Assembly (NCBI GenBank): GCA_902729315.2
Contig: LR746271.1
Location: forward strand, 4,422,001-4,486,000
Direction of reading: 5' to 3'
From: Spirodela intermedia
Taxonomy: Eukaryota; Streptophyta; Magnoliopsida; Alismatales; Araceae
Length of the DNA: 64,000 nt
The translations under genes and the position numbers were made by a program. Shown piece by piece: positions 23,501 to 34,200 of this stretch (the stretch's first letter is position 1; every line of letters begins with the position of its first letter). The notes below the pieces were generated by a model, which was not told the DNA's origin, did not search any database, and was given only the letters and a program-made list of their open reading frames with translations.

Positions 23501-24737
23501 TGAATGTCTTGCAGAAAAAATATATTATTAAAAAAAAATTAAGAGTAAGATTAATCTGTTCAACTAGAGACATTAATTTCAGTGCTGCATGGGAGGCAAC
23601 CCATGGTTTTTATTTCATTCCATTTTTTCTTAAGTTTTTTCTTTTTATAATTTCGTAGTATTTATTTCTGTACTTATGTTTTTTTTTTTTTTCTTCCATA
23701 GAAAAAAATGCAGGAGTGTAAGATGAAGTGGAAAATTAAAAATGAGGCTTAGGTGATGTCTTTTTGAGCTTTATCATTTATGACAACATTTTTAGTGTTT
23801 AACTTTGCATTTATACATGGTTCACTTGAAAATGATATTTTCTACATATTTCGTTCTGATTTTTCTATGTCATTGAGGACAATGCCATTTTTAAGTTGAG
23901 AGGTTAAGTATTAAGTCTATATTTATGTTGTAGGATGATTAAGAACATTTTTTTTGCATTTTTTTTCATGATCACTTATAAAAGCAACTAGAAAAAAAAT
24001 AAAATTTAAAAAAACTATAGCATTTGTTTTCTAGTTTTTTGTTAGGAATAGTAAAAAATAATTTACAGATTGTCAAAAAAACCCAAAAAATTAAAATTCT
24101 AGAGACCCTTTTCTCACATTTCAATCCCCTAGAAATATTTTGTTGAATTCGAAATTATAGCTATAAAGAGGATAGTTTTGATTTATTTTTGATAAATTCA
24201 TTGCTGCTAAAAATAGAACTAAAAACAAAAAGCAGAACTATCAAAACTATCTAATTTAATTTTTTTTTACATCATATTGCATGCATGAAAATTAAATGAA
24301 TTAGATTGATTGATATCAAAAGATATTAGGATGATTATTATTGAGTTAAAAGAATAATTTAGTAGCATAAAATATTGAAATACTCCTTGGATACATAATA
24401 GATAATATGGATTTAATTTTATAGATTTTTATTTCATGATCTTAGTGGATAATATTTACTTGATGTGAAAATTTGATTGATCATTTCAGTTTAATAGAGA
24501 TTTTTACACCTTGATCTATAGGGCTAGTCAAGAGAAATAATTTATTTTAGAATTTATTTTAAAAAAAGAGTAATGTCAAAAATTTGAAAACAAAGAGTAC
24601 ACATAGAGGATGTGAGACATTATTCTTATTCTCAAAAATTTTCTATAAAAAAACACTTATTATAAAGTAAACAAATAATGTGAAAGCCATAAAAATGAAA
24701 AGTACACATGGAGGGTGTGAGACATCATTCTTATAAT

Positions 24738-27045
24738 TTTTAATGTGATTTTATGTGAATTAATATAATTTTTATAATCTTATTTTTGAGATAAATAAAG
24801 AAAAAATAAAATAAAATAAAAAGATAGAAAAAGGGAGGAACTTGCCAACCAACCAACCCTGCAAGTGGGTTGGAAGTGCAGTTAGGGTGGAGCCACGAGT
24901 AGGGGTTCGAATAGCTATGGACCGATAGGGGCATGTATGCATCACTCTCTTTGCATGTCACTAATGGACGAGTAAGCATGGGATAAAGAGTGGTCGTACA
25001 CATGTGAGAAAGGGACTTATTTATTCTCAAATCTTATATTACTATATATTTATCCTAAAATTCTATGTATAATGGATGTGAGACTTAACTTGGGTCACAC
25101 CTTCCCTCAATACTTTTATGATTTTTGTACCTCAAATACCTCTTATTTATTACAAGGAAGTACCTTAATGATGTCACTTTATAAGAAAATTTGTATATTT
25201 ATTTCACTCTCTCATGCAAGCGAGCAATTAGTGAGCGTTCAAATCCTACTAGAGTTAAAACTCATATTTTTATATGATTAAATCACGACTTTCTTACAAA
25301 TCCTCAATGAAGGATTAAGTTATCAGAATTATTCAGTCATTGGAGAAAATCTTGACAACGTGATTCGTGAAGCATCGTTACTAAAATTTTTAAATAATTT
25401 GAAATAAAAGTATCTTGAATCCATTGAGTAAATCATTTCTAATTGATCGAGAAATAAGCTGTCATTAGGAAGAGAATGATTTACTGTGAGACGAGTCGTC
25501 ACCTCTTGAGAGTATATTAAATGTAATGAAGAGCCTCCTCTTACTACATAGAGTTGAGGATGAAACTCCCTAAGACACACCCCACTTCCATTCAGCTCAT
25601 CTACATCGAGTGACAATTGCTGGAGACAATTCGACGACCTATTTTATTGATCTCTAGTGAACTAGATTTAGAGGTTAAATATGTCGTTGTGATGAAATTA
25701 AGTTCATACAAATAATATTTATAAAACCTCACTCTTTTATTTAGGATAACTAAGGGTCTATCCTCAGAGAATGTGGGTAATAAGAGTAAGAATTCTACCT
25801 ATTTTATTTTATATATACATATATTTATAATTGTGAAGGGTAGAACTAAATGTAAAAGGGTGAAGACAAGAGTCATGAAAAATAGGGTCAAAGAGAGAGA
25901 ATAGATCTAATACAATGAAATAATAAAATAAATAGTAAAATTAGTTTGAATTAAAAGTTAATCTATCCATGAAGAGGATTACAAAGACACCCCAAATCTA
26001 GATATTGCACAAACCACATTGTGCATCAATCTTAGGCCGAATGATGCTTGATCTATGATGTTCCTGATGAGCTCTAAGTAATCTCTTCTCCATGATGATC
26101 TTGGGCATGAGAATGTCATTAACCAGGCCTTGATTTCTCTCTTGTTTCCTTTGACTAGCCACTGCTAGAGAGAGAGCCAAAAAGCACCCTTTAAGAGGGA
26201 GATGAAATGCCTTAATTCTCTCAAGAGTTAGGCCCCTCCAATGGATGGTTATAATTAATAACCAACTCTCTTCATGGACGGTTTAGATCATTTCATGAGG
26301 GTGGTGGTCTAATCTTTCTCTTAATCTCATTTTAAGATGCCCTAAGATGGGTAGCCTAAATCTCATCTCTTGATAGTCCTTTTAAATCCAAATGGGTTAG
26401 GCCAAGGTGACGCCCTCTCTTGGGCCTATAAACATGTTAGATTGGCTCTTTCCATAAGATTTAGATTTTTCATTAGGCTGAAAGCTTGGGCTTCTTCCAT
26501 TACTTTCAACTCATATTAAGAACTCACCTTAAGTCCTTCCAATCAAATAATTAATAAGAAAATGTGAGAGAATCACCACTTGACTTGATAAAAGTCAACT
26601 AGGATTAGTCTCATAATATAAATAAAATAAATAAAATAATATATATTAGAACATAAATGATAAAATATTATAATTATCATAATGAGTTGATAACACATGT
26701 TAAATTATATTATCAATCTATATATAAGATATTAAAATATAGATGCAATTAATAATTTATAATTATCAATCTTTAGACTTGTAAGAAGATCTAAAGATTG
26801 CCTATGTCATCTTTGTCTAAGGAGAGCCTTTAAGGTAATGGATACTGCACAATAATCCTCTCAAATGCTTAGGATTCTGACGGATTGTCGATGCATCATC
26901 GTTGCAATGCTAGAACTTTATTTTATAATTTTTTAATTAGTTCAACTTCCACTACCATTTTTTAGACTTCCAAATGAGATCGAGTGAATGTCCAAGTTGT
27001 CTATGTCCAAAGAGATCCTTTGAAGTTGTAGACATCGCTTAATTG
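24738..27045 (+). repeat. LTR C, truncated at both ends and carrying an insertion
   Basis: It begins inside the LTR (the first 130 or so bases and the polypurine tract are deleted; compare 61440-61850 on the minus strand) and stops near 27045, several hundred bases short of the LTR end. A 1.08-kb insertion occupies about 25665-26785. AT-rich decay is as in LTR B. Confidence 0.75.
25665..26785 (+). mobile_element. Non-coding TG...CA insertion inside LTR C
   Basis: Against LTRs A and B, the sequence GATCTCTAG|ACTT is interrupted here. The insert starts TGAACTAGATTTAGAGG and ends TTATAATTATCA, and is bordered by ATCTCTAG on the left and ATCTTTAG on the right (one mismatch in eight). It has no coding frame. 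A full inverted copy lies in LTR H at the homologous site. It may be a short solo LTR or other non-autonomous element; the class is unresolved. Confidence 0.55.
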
Positions 27046-28246
27046 GAATGCTATGTAAGTTGTAATCTCAATATGAAATTAAATGTCAACCCAAGGCCTA
27101 ATTGGAATTGGTACTGTTATCTAGAGTAATGTTTAGACATTGCATTTTATTAACTTGATCTATTTACATCTTTGTACATGATCTTCTACTTCCTTCTCTA
27201 ATTGAAGTGAAAAATAGTATTCTTCTACTAGTTGTTATGGTATCATACCCTAAATGTCCTTCTAGTGCTCCATATAATTCTTAGACAATTTTTCAGTATC
27301 ACCATATTCTATTAATGCATAAATAATTTCCACAAAAAAAACATAGTTTATGTACATGAAATCTAGTTAATAAACCCATCATATAGGCTTCCCAAATTCA
27401 GCCAAAATTTCATCACTTTTGTATTGAGCTTTCAAGGATAAAATATTTATTTGGGGGACAAGAAAGGGGGGGGGAAGAGGGGAGTCAATGGTGCTTCAAA
27501 GGTCACAAACCATTGTATCATTCTACTAAGTTGATTTACATTGCATTTGAGTCCTCTCTTATAAAAAATTTTTCTAATAAATGTAACCCATTTATGATAA
27601 ATTAAATGAATATTTATTTGAATATTAGTAATGGTTAGTTGTTGGTGAGCATAAATAATATAAATTAAATTTAATAAGATAACTTTCCACATCTGTAAAG
27701 GTTTCTTTGAAACCATAAAATTTGAACTAATTGGTAGTTTTATTTTTACTATAAAAGTCATATGATGGCTGCATTGGAATAATGACTTGTACTCTAATTA
27801 TTACATCACATTTCAAATAAAATAGTTTTTGAAATATTTGCTGTGTTTATATGGGAAGAGAGTAATTTATCATTTAGTAAAACTCATTCTAGCTTCTTTT
27901 ACCAAAGAACTTTTTGCCATTTTTGTGGAATTATTGATCAAAGTTTAATGATAAATTTTAAAATGAAAAGGAGACAATATTTGTAAACTATTCTTCAAAT
28001 TGGGTTTCTTTTCTAGCAATCATTCTTGGATTGATTGAACCATCTGTTTATTCTTATCATCCCATTCACACTCAATAATCCTAAGTTAACTAGACTTTAA
28101 CTATTCATAAAATAGCACTATAGTATAAAGTATTGTCACATCTTTCTCTTAGGTCCCTAATAGGCTACTAAGTTCACAAATATATATTCTTCGAATTAAA
28201 AATTATCACATGTTTTAAAATTAAAATTTTGCAAAAAAAAACAGAC
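27046..28246. other. AT-rich spacer, nothing recognised
   Basis: It lies between the truncated LTR C and the inverted PreP fragment. No domain, LTR landmark or exon was recognised. It contains a G-run at about 27467-27474. It may include intron sequence of the inverted PreP copy, since the adjacent exon lies on its right edge. Confidence 0.35.
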
Positions 28247-29297
28247 CTTGAATTCTTCGAAAGTCAATTTGGGAATAAATTTGGGATCACCAGCACTGTC
28301 AACACCATATGCATTATTAGGAAAGAGAGCCTACAGGGCATTAAACATTATTATAGATGATATCAAGAAATAAAAAACCTAGGCAAGAAATGAAAAATGA
28401 AAAATAATATGTAACGTTTCATTCCTCATATTATAATTCTCAAAGATGGAAAAAAATATTATCCTGAGCTCATGTAAAAACCTATATTCTGGATATAGAA
28501 TAGTCTAGAATGGAAGGCTAGTATAAAACACTTGAAAGATACAATAGGCCAGTGACTAGCGAACTCCAAAAAGACTGAAAATTCGGTCAGATCCAAAATC
28601 CACAACTATTTAGGTGCAGATAAGAAATTTAATGTACATCAAATCAAATTTGTGAAATAAATTCATTGTTAAATAATAATTCTGTGAAATAATAGATATG
28701 CATCAAACCCCAGACCCTTGTCATTAGTTTTTGTACATCTGAATACTAACCTAGAAGAAACCATCAGTTTTTGTACATAAAAGAATTAAGTAAATTGGAA
28801 TTTCCCACCAATGCCATTTCTATTTAACCAGATCCCTAAAAGCAATCTTAATGTTAATTTCACAAAGGGTTTCAAGGGAGCTTGCTTGTTGACACACTCT
28901 GCCAAGTATATTATTAGGCTTTGAATAAGCCCCCTTCATTTCATTTAAAACCACACCTGAAATTTGAGGTAATAAACTTTTTAAAATGTAAAGATAGAGT
29001 AGAATCATCACTTGATTATCGAGCATGGTCATCAACAAGACAACCTTCAATATCATGGAAGGGGGAATTCTATAGCACTATAACAATTATATGATACCTT
29101 TAAAGGATATCTCTTCAGAGGGATCATTAAGCTCATAATGCCATCCCTCCTATTGAAATATTTGAAAATCCTCAACGCATTTAGGAAGGAAGACAGTGTC
29201 TAGGGCCACATCAACCAAATTATAGAAATCCTAGAGAAATTTTTTGAATCTAAGTGAAAGTACAGAAAAAGTCGAACCACACAGCTACTAAATCATG
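28247..29297 (-). pseudogene. Inverted fragment of a second PreP gene copy (three exons)
   Basis: On the minus strand the exons are 29230-29098, 28956-28886 and 28330-28247. They correspond to the plus-strand exons at 6927, 7201 and 7895, with the same intron positions. The last reads ALFPNNAYGVDSAGDPKFIP. The first contains a TAG where the plus copy has CAG (the FQQEGWH segment), and VAL replaces VYL. The first donor (GGTATC) is intact here but broken in the plus copy, so the two copies decayed separately. Intron identity extends to about 29290, where Gypsy sequence begins. Confidence 0.88.
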
Positions 29298-29917
29298 AAG
29301 ATCATGAAGTGAAAATATGTAAAATCAAATTCATGTTATCTATCATGTATCCAAGGAGTATTCCAGCATTTCATGCCACTAAATCATTCTTTTAACTCAA
29401 TAATAATCTTCCTAGTATCTTTTGGTATCAATCAATTTAATTGATTTAATTTTTAGTGCATGTAATATGATGTAAGAAATTTTTAAATTAGATACTTTTG
29501 ACAATTCTACTTTCTATTTTCAGTTTTGTTTTTAGCAATAATTAATTTGTCAAAAATAAATCAAAACTATCTTCTTTATAGTTGTAATTTTGAATTTCAG
29601 TAATATATGTCTAGAGGATTGAAATGTGAGAAAAGGGTCTCTAGAATTTAAAATTTTGGACTATTTTTGACAGTCTATTGTTCCTAATAGAAAACTAGAA
29701 AATAGATGTTGTAGTTTTTCCGATTTAGTTTTTTAGTTATTATTCTATGTGAGCATGAAAAAATGCAAACACATGTTCTTAATCACCCTCCTTCAGTACG
29801 CTCCAATCCTTGCCTTGCTACATTTCGTTTCCTTTTTTTTCCATTTTTTCTTTAAGAAGAAAATAAAACACGAGTTCTAAAAAAATACTAATTTGTGATA
29901 GAAAAATATTTTGTGTA

Positions 29918-31755
29918 CTCTAAGAAAAAAATAGAAAAATGCTAAATATTATGTAATACATCCCCAGTAGCAGCCCCAAAATTTGACGTGACTTAGTCAT
30001 TTTATAGCAAATCACGCAAATTTAAAATTTGTAAAACTAGAAAATACTAATTTTCAGATATTTAGAAGTATTTTTGAATAAATATATCAATTATAATTCA
30101 ATACAAGTTCTAAAAATTGTGTACTCTAAAAATTGTGTTCTAAAAATTTACTCTAAGAAAAAAGATTGTGTACACCAATCTTTTGTGTACTCTAAGAAAC
30201 AAATAGAAAAATGCTAAATATTATGTAATACATCCCCAGTAGCAGCCCCAAAATTTGACGTGACTTAGTCATTTTATAGCAAATCACGCAAATTTAAAAT
30301 TTGTAAAACTAGAAAATACTAATTTTCAGATATTTAGAAGTATTTCTGAAAAAATATATCAATTATAATTCAATACAAGTTCTAAAAATTGTGTACTCTA
30401 AAAATTGTGTTCTAAAAATTTACTCTAAGAAAAAAGATTGTGTACACCAATCTTTTGTGTACTCTAAGAAAAAAATAGAAAAATGCTAAATATTATGTAA
30501 TACATCCCCAGTAGCAGCCCCAAAATTTGACGTGACTTAGTCATTTTATAGCAAATCACGCAAATTTAAAATTTGTAAAACTAGAAAATACTAATTTTCT
30601 GATATTTAGAAGTATTTCTGAAAAAATATATCAATTATAATCCAATACAAGTTCTAAAATTTGTGTACTCTAAAAATTGTGTTCTAAAAATTTACTCTAA
30701 GAAAAAAGATTGTGTACACCAATCTTTTGTGTACTCTAAGAAAAAAATAGAAAAATGCTAAATATTATGTAATACATCCCCAGTAGCAGCCCCAAAATTT
30801 GACGTGACTTAGTCATTTTATAGCAAATCACGCAAATTTAAAATTTGTAAAACTAGAAAATACTAATTTTCAGATATTTAGAAGTATTTTTGAATAAATA
30901 TATCAATTATAATTCAATACAAGTTCTAAAAATTGTGTACTCTAAAAATTGTGTTCTAAAAATTTACTCTAAGAAAAAAGATTGTGTACACCAATCTTTT
31001 GTGTACTCTAAGAAAAAAATAGAAAAATGCTAAATATTATGTAATACATCCCCAGTAGCAGCCCCAAAATTTGACGTGACTTAGTCATTTTATAGCAAAT
31101 CACGCAAATTTAAAATTTGTAAAACTAGAAAATACTAATTTTCTGATATTTAGAAGTATTTCTGAAAAAATATATCAATTATAATCCAATACAAGTTCTA
31201 AAATTTGTGTACTCTAAAAATTGTGTTCTAAAAATTTACTCTAAGAAAAAAGATTGTGTACACCAATCTTTTGTGTACTCTAAGAAAAAAATAGAAAAAT
31301 GCTAAATATTATGTAATACATCCCCAGTAGCAGCCCCAAAATTTGACGTGACTTAGTCATTTTATAGCAAATCACGCAAATTTAAAATTTGTAAAACTAG
31401 AAAATACTAATTTTCAGATATTTAGAAGTATTTCTGAAAAAATATATCAATTATAATTCAATACAAGTTCTAAAAATTGTGTACTCTAAAAATTGTGTTC
31501 TAAAAATTTACTCTAAGAAAAAAGATTGTGTACACCAATCTTTTGTGTACTCTAAGAAAAAAATAGAAAAATGCTAAATATTATGTAATACATCCCCAGT
31601 AGCAGCCCCAAAATTTGACGTGACTTAGTCATTTTATAGCAAATCATGCAAATTTAAAATTTGTAAAACTAGAAAATACTAATTTTCAGATATTTAGAAG
31701 TATTTCTGAAAAAATATATCAATTATAATTCAATACAAGTTCTAAAAATTGTGAC
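29918..31755 (-). repeat. 272-bp tandem array of LTR end, primer-binding site and leader (about 6.7 units)
   Basis: The string CCCCAGTAGCAGCCCC begins at 29962, 30234, 30506, 30778, 31050, 31322 and 31594, exactly 272 bp apart each time. Each unit holds, on the minus strand, the last 138 or so bases of the LTR ending GTCACGTCA, then AATTT and the primer-site-like TGGGGCTGCTACTGGGGA, then about 110 bp of leader. Units differ by only a few substitutions, for example CAGATA/CTGATA and GAATAA/GAAAAA. An imperfect palindrome around TGTACA sits in each leader part. Confidence 0.92.
31577..31615 (-). promoter_or_regulatory. tRNA-Asp-like primer-binding site after LTR D
   Basis: Directly downstream of the LTR end (minus strand) is TTTTGGGGCTGCTACTGGGG followed by AT. 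Against the tRNA-Asp primer site known for Tat/Athila elements, as I remember it, 13 of 18 positions match. Six further copies stand in the tandem array. Confidence 0.6.
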
Positions 31756-33366
31756 AAAATTTTTAAGTCAATGATAGAGATGTAATATAATATCAAGTAA
31801 TTTTTTAAAATTTCACTCAAAGAATAAGATTTTTTATAAATTTTAGATAAGAAATTAAAATAAAATATATTTAAAATTTCTGAAAAAGAAAAGTAAGGGT
31901 CTAGACGTCAAAATGATGTCATCACCCAACGAATGTAAATTGGGTGAAAATAGAGTTCCGCCGAATGATTCTTATGTAAGAGATTACAAATGATTTAATT
32001 GATCAAATTAAGATCTATAAAATCTAAAGAATCATAATTTAATGAAGGATAATTTAGTAAATTTAAATCATATAAATTATTACTTAATAAAATAAAAATT
32101 AAGTTAAAAGTAGAAAAATAGAGTTCTAACATTGCAGCAGTAATGCGTTAACGATGTATTAGAATCATGAGTGTTCGAGAAGATTGTCCTATAGTGTTTA
32201 TAACCTTGAAGTCTCTTTTTAGACAACAACAATGTGGGTAATTTGTAGATCTTCATGCGAAGTCTAGAGATCAACAAAATTGACATCAAATCATCTTCAG
32301 TGGTTGTCACTTAGTGAAGTAAAAAATAGCAACTTTATGACTCTTTAGTGACTATCACCCGATAGAGAGAAGCTAGATAGAAGTGAGGTACATATTAGGG
32401 AGCTTCATCTTCAAGTCTACATAGCGAGAGAAAGCTCTTTATTACATTTAGTACATTTTCAAGAGGTGATGACTCGTCTTCTAGTAGATCGTTCTCTTCC
32501 CGACAATAGTTTGTTCATTGATTAATTAGAAATGTTTTACTTATGGATTCATGATCTTTTTATCGTGAATCATTCAACAATTTTAGTAACAATGTTCTAC
32601 GAATTATGTCGACTAGGTTTTTGTTAATGATCAAGTAGTTATAGTGGCTTAATTCTTCATCGGCGATCTGTAGAAAAGTCGTAATTTAATCAGATAAAAA
32701 TATAAGTTTTTGACTCTAATAGATTTGAACTCGTGCCAGTCACCCGTCTACATGAGAGAAATTGAAGTAAGTACTAAAATACCTTTATACAGTGACATTA
32801 TGGGGGTATTATCTCTATTATAACTAAGGGGTAGTTTAGATATTAAAATCTTTTAAATTATTTGGGGGGAAGGTGTGACACAAGTTTAGTCCCACATCGA
32901 TTGTATGCCGAAGTTTTGGGTAAATATATAGTAATATCATATTTTCAAGCAATGGGCCCCTTTCTCTCGTGTGTATGACCACTCCTTGCCTCACAATTGG
33001 CTGACCACCAGTGACGTGGAAAGAGAGTGGTGCATGCGTGCCCCCAATAGTCTATAGCTGCTCAAGCCCTTGCTCACAACTTCCCCCGATTGCTCTTCTG
33101 ACCTATTTATAACCCGGTTGGCCAACAAGTCCCTCCTTTTTCTATTTTTTTTATTTTAATTTATTTTTCTTTATTTATCTCAAAAATATGACTAGAAAAA
33201 TTATATAAATTCATATAAAATCACATAATTAGCCAAAAATTCACATTAATCAATTGAAAATCACTTTCACACTTTTAACAAAAATATAAGTCTATTTATC
33301 ATGAGTTAAGGTTAAAAACTATATTATTTATTAATTATTAACTCTTGATAATAAAGATATAAAAAA
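31616..33366 (-). repeat. LTR D (AT-rich subfamily)
   Basis: On the minus strand it runs from about 33366 (start partly decayed) to the GTCACGTCA end at 31616. It contains the extra block of about 100-130 bp seen in B, C and H, the TATA string (near 32925) and a decayed B-box-like site (near 32725-32735). Confidence 0.75.
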
Positions 33367-34200
33367 TCTACAATAATTATACATATTTCTTTAATTTTGA
33401 AGGAAAGAATTTAGTCTCAATAGAAGCCAATAGAGGAAACTTCAATTAAAGCACTCTTTACATCATGAACTTTGACTTTTTTGCTTTAGAAAGTTTCCAA
33501 ATTAGCCAACCAACATGTTCAAAAATCTAGCATCTAAAATAACTAGGTGCCCATATTCAACAATAATGACAAAATATTAATGCCACCTTCAAACCCCATA
33601 GATCATTCCCCATCCTATAACACCGTTCTACCCTCAAACATGCCTAAAAATTGGCAAACATTCTCTCTTCACACTAAATAAATTTCTTGAGAACATAAAT
33701 TAATGAGCCAACCTCTGAAAAATCAATTAAGTAATTCATAATAAAGGAATGCTACAAGAAAATTATTAACACTAAGTGTGATGAGGACATCAGGGTCAAC
33801 CACACAACAGTCAAGGTCTATACTATAAAAAAGCACATGGCTGGAGTTTGTGAATAAAATAAGAAGGATCTAATTTGCTACTCATTGGGTCCAAGTTTAT
33901 GTTTGACTATTTCAGGTGTTTCTAGAGTTTTACAGTTAATCAAAGACCTGAGTGGATCCTAACCATTTTCACTATTTTTAAGGCCGAAATTTCAGACAAT
34001 TAAATATGAGAATGGTTGGCATCTCTAGGACAGATTTAAGAGAGCCCTTTAAAGGCCTCGTGTAACTCCTATAATTCGGAGGCATTTATTTAGTTGACGA
34101 ATATTCAGTTAAATTGACATTTCCTAGATTTTGTGATTCTCCTATTTCTTGGCATGGGTACAGTTTGACAATCTGGACCTCGTCTACCACCATTTCGACA
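33367..34200 (-). other. Spacer with an inverted partial copy of 16.3-16.9 kb
   Basis: 33955-34200 is the reverse complement of segments of 16345-16882. 33367-33950 has no recognised content and has no counterpart next to LTR A. This may be the flank of the second PreP copy, displaced by the LTR D element. Confidence 0.55.

Larger units (their letters stand above)
19666..27045 (+). mobile_element. Ty3/Gypsy deletion derivative (LTR B, gag remnant joined to integrase, LTR C)
   Basis: LTR B spans 19666-21556 and a truncated LTR C spans about 24738-27045. Between them lie a leader, a decayed gag (MKLFSHTLRDKA near 22117-22155; CPTYGENDHS near 22627) and, from about 22825, an integrase C-terminal half. 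Protease, reverse transcriptase and RNase H are missing, with gag joined almost directly to integrase. The integrase tail matches the Tat/Athila-type pattern of non-chromoviral Gypsy elements as I recall it. The minus-strand element at 58.4-64 kb has the same junction. Confidence 0.8.
29298..33366 (-). mobile_element. Truncated Ty3/Gypsy element with LTR D, minus strand
   Basis: Read on the minus strand it consists of LTR D (about 33366 to 31616), a seven-fold repeated LTR-end/primer-site/leader unit (31755-29918) and a leader piece matching 21540-21720. It then jumps to sequence matching 23950-24420 just upstream of the 3' LTR and stops at 29298 against PreP sequence. All coding regions and the 3' LTR are gone. 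Confidence 0.75.

Noticed and set aside
29918-31755. CRISPR-like regular array
   Set aside because: Units are contiguous 272-bp tandem repeats with no unique spacers, contain LTR and primer-site sequence, and the genome is a plant.
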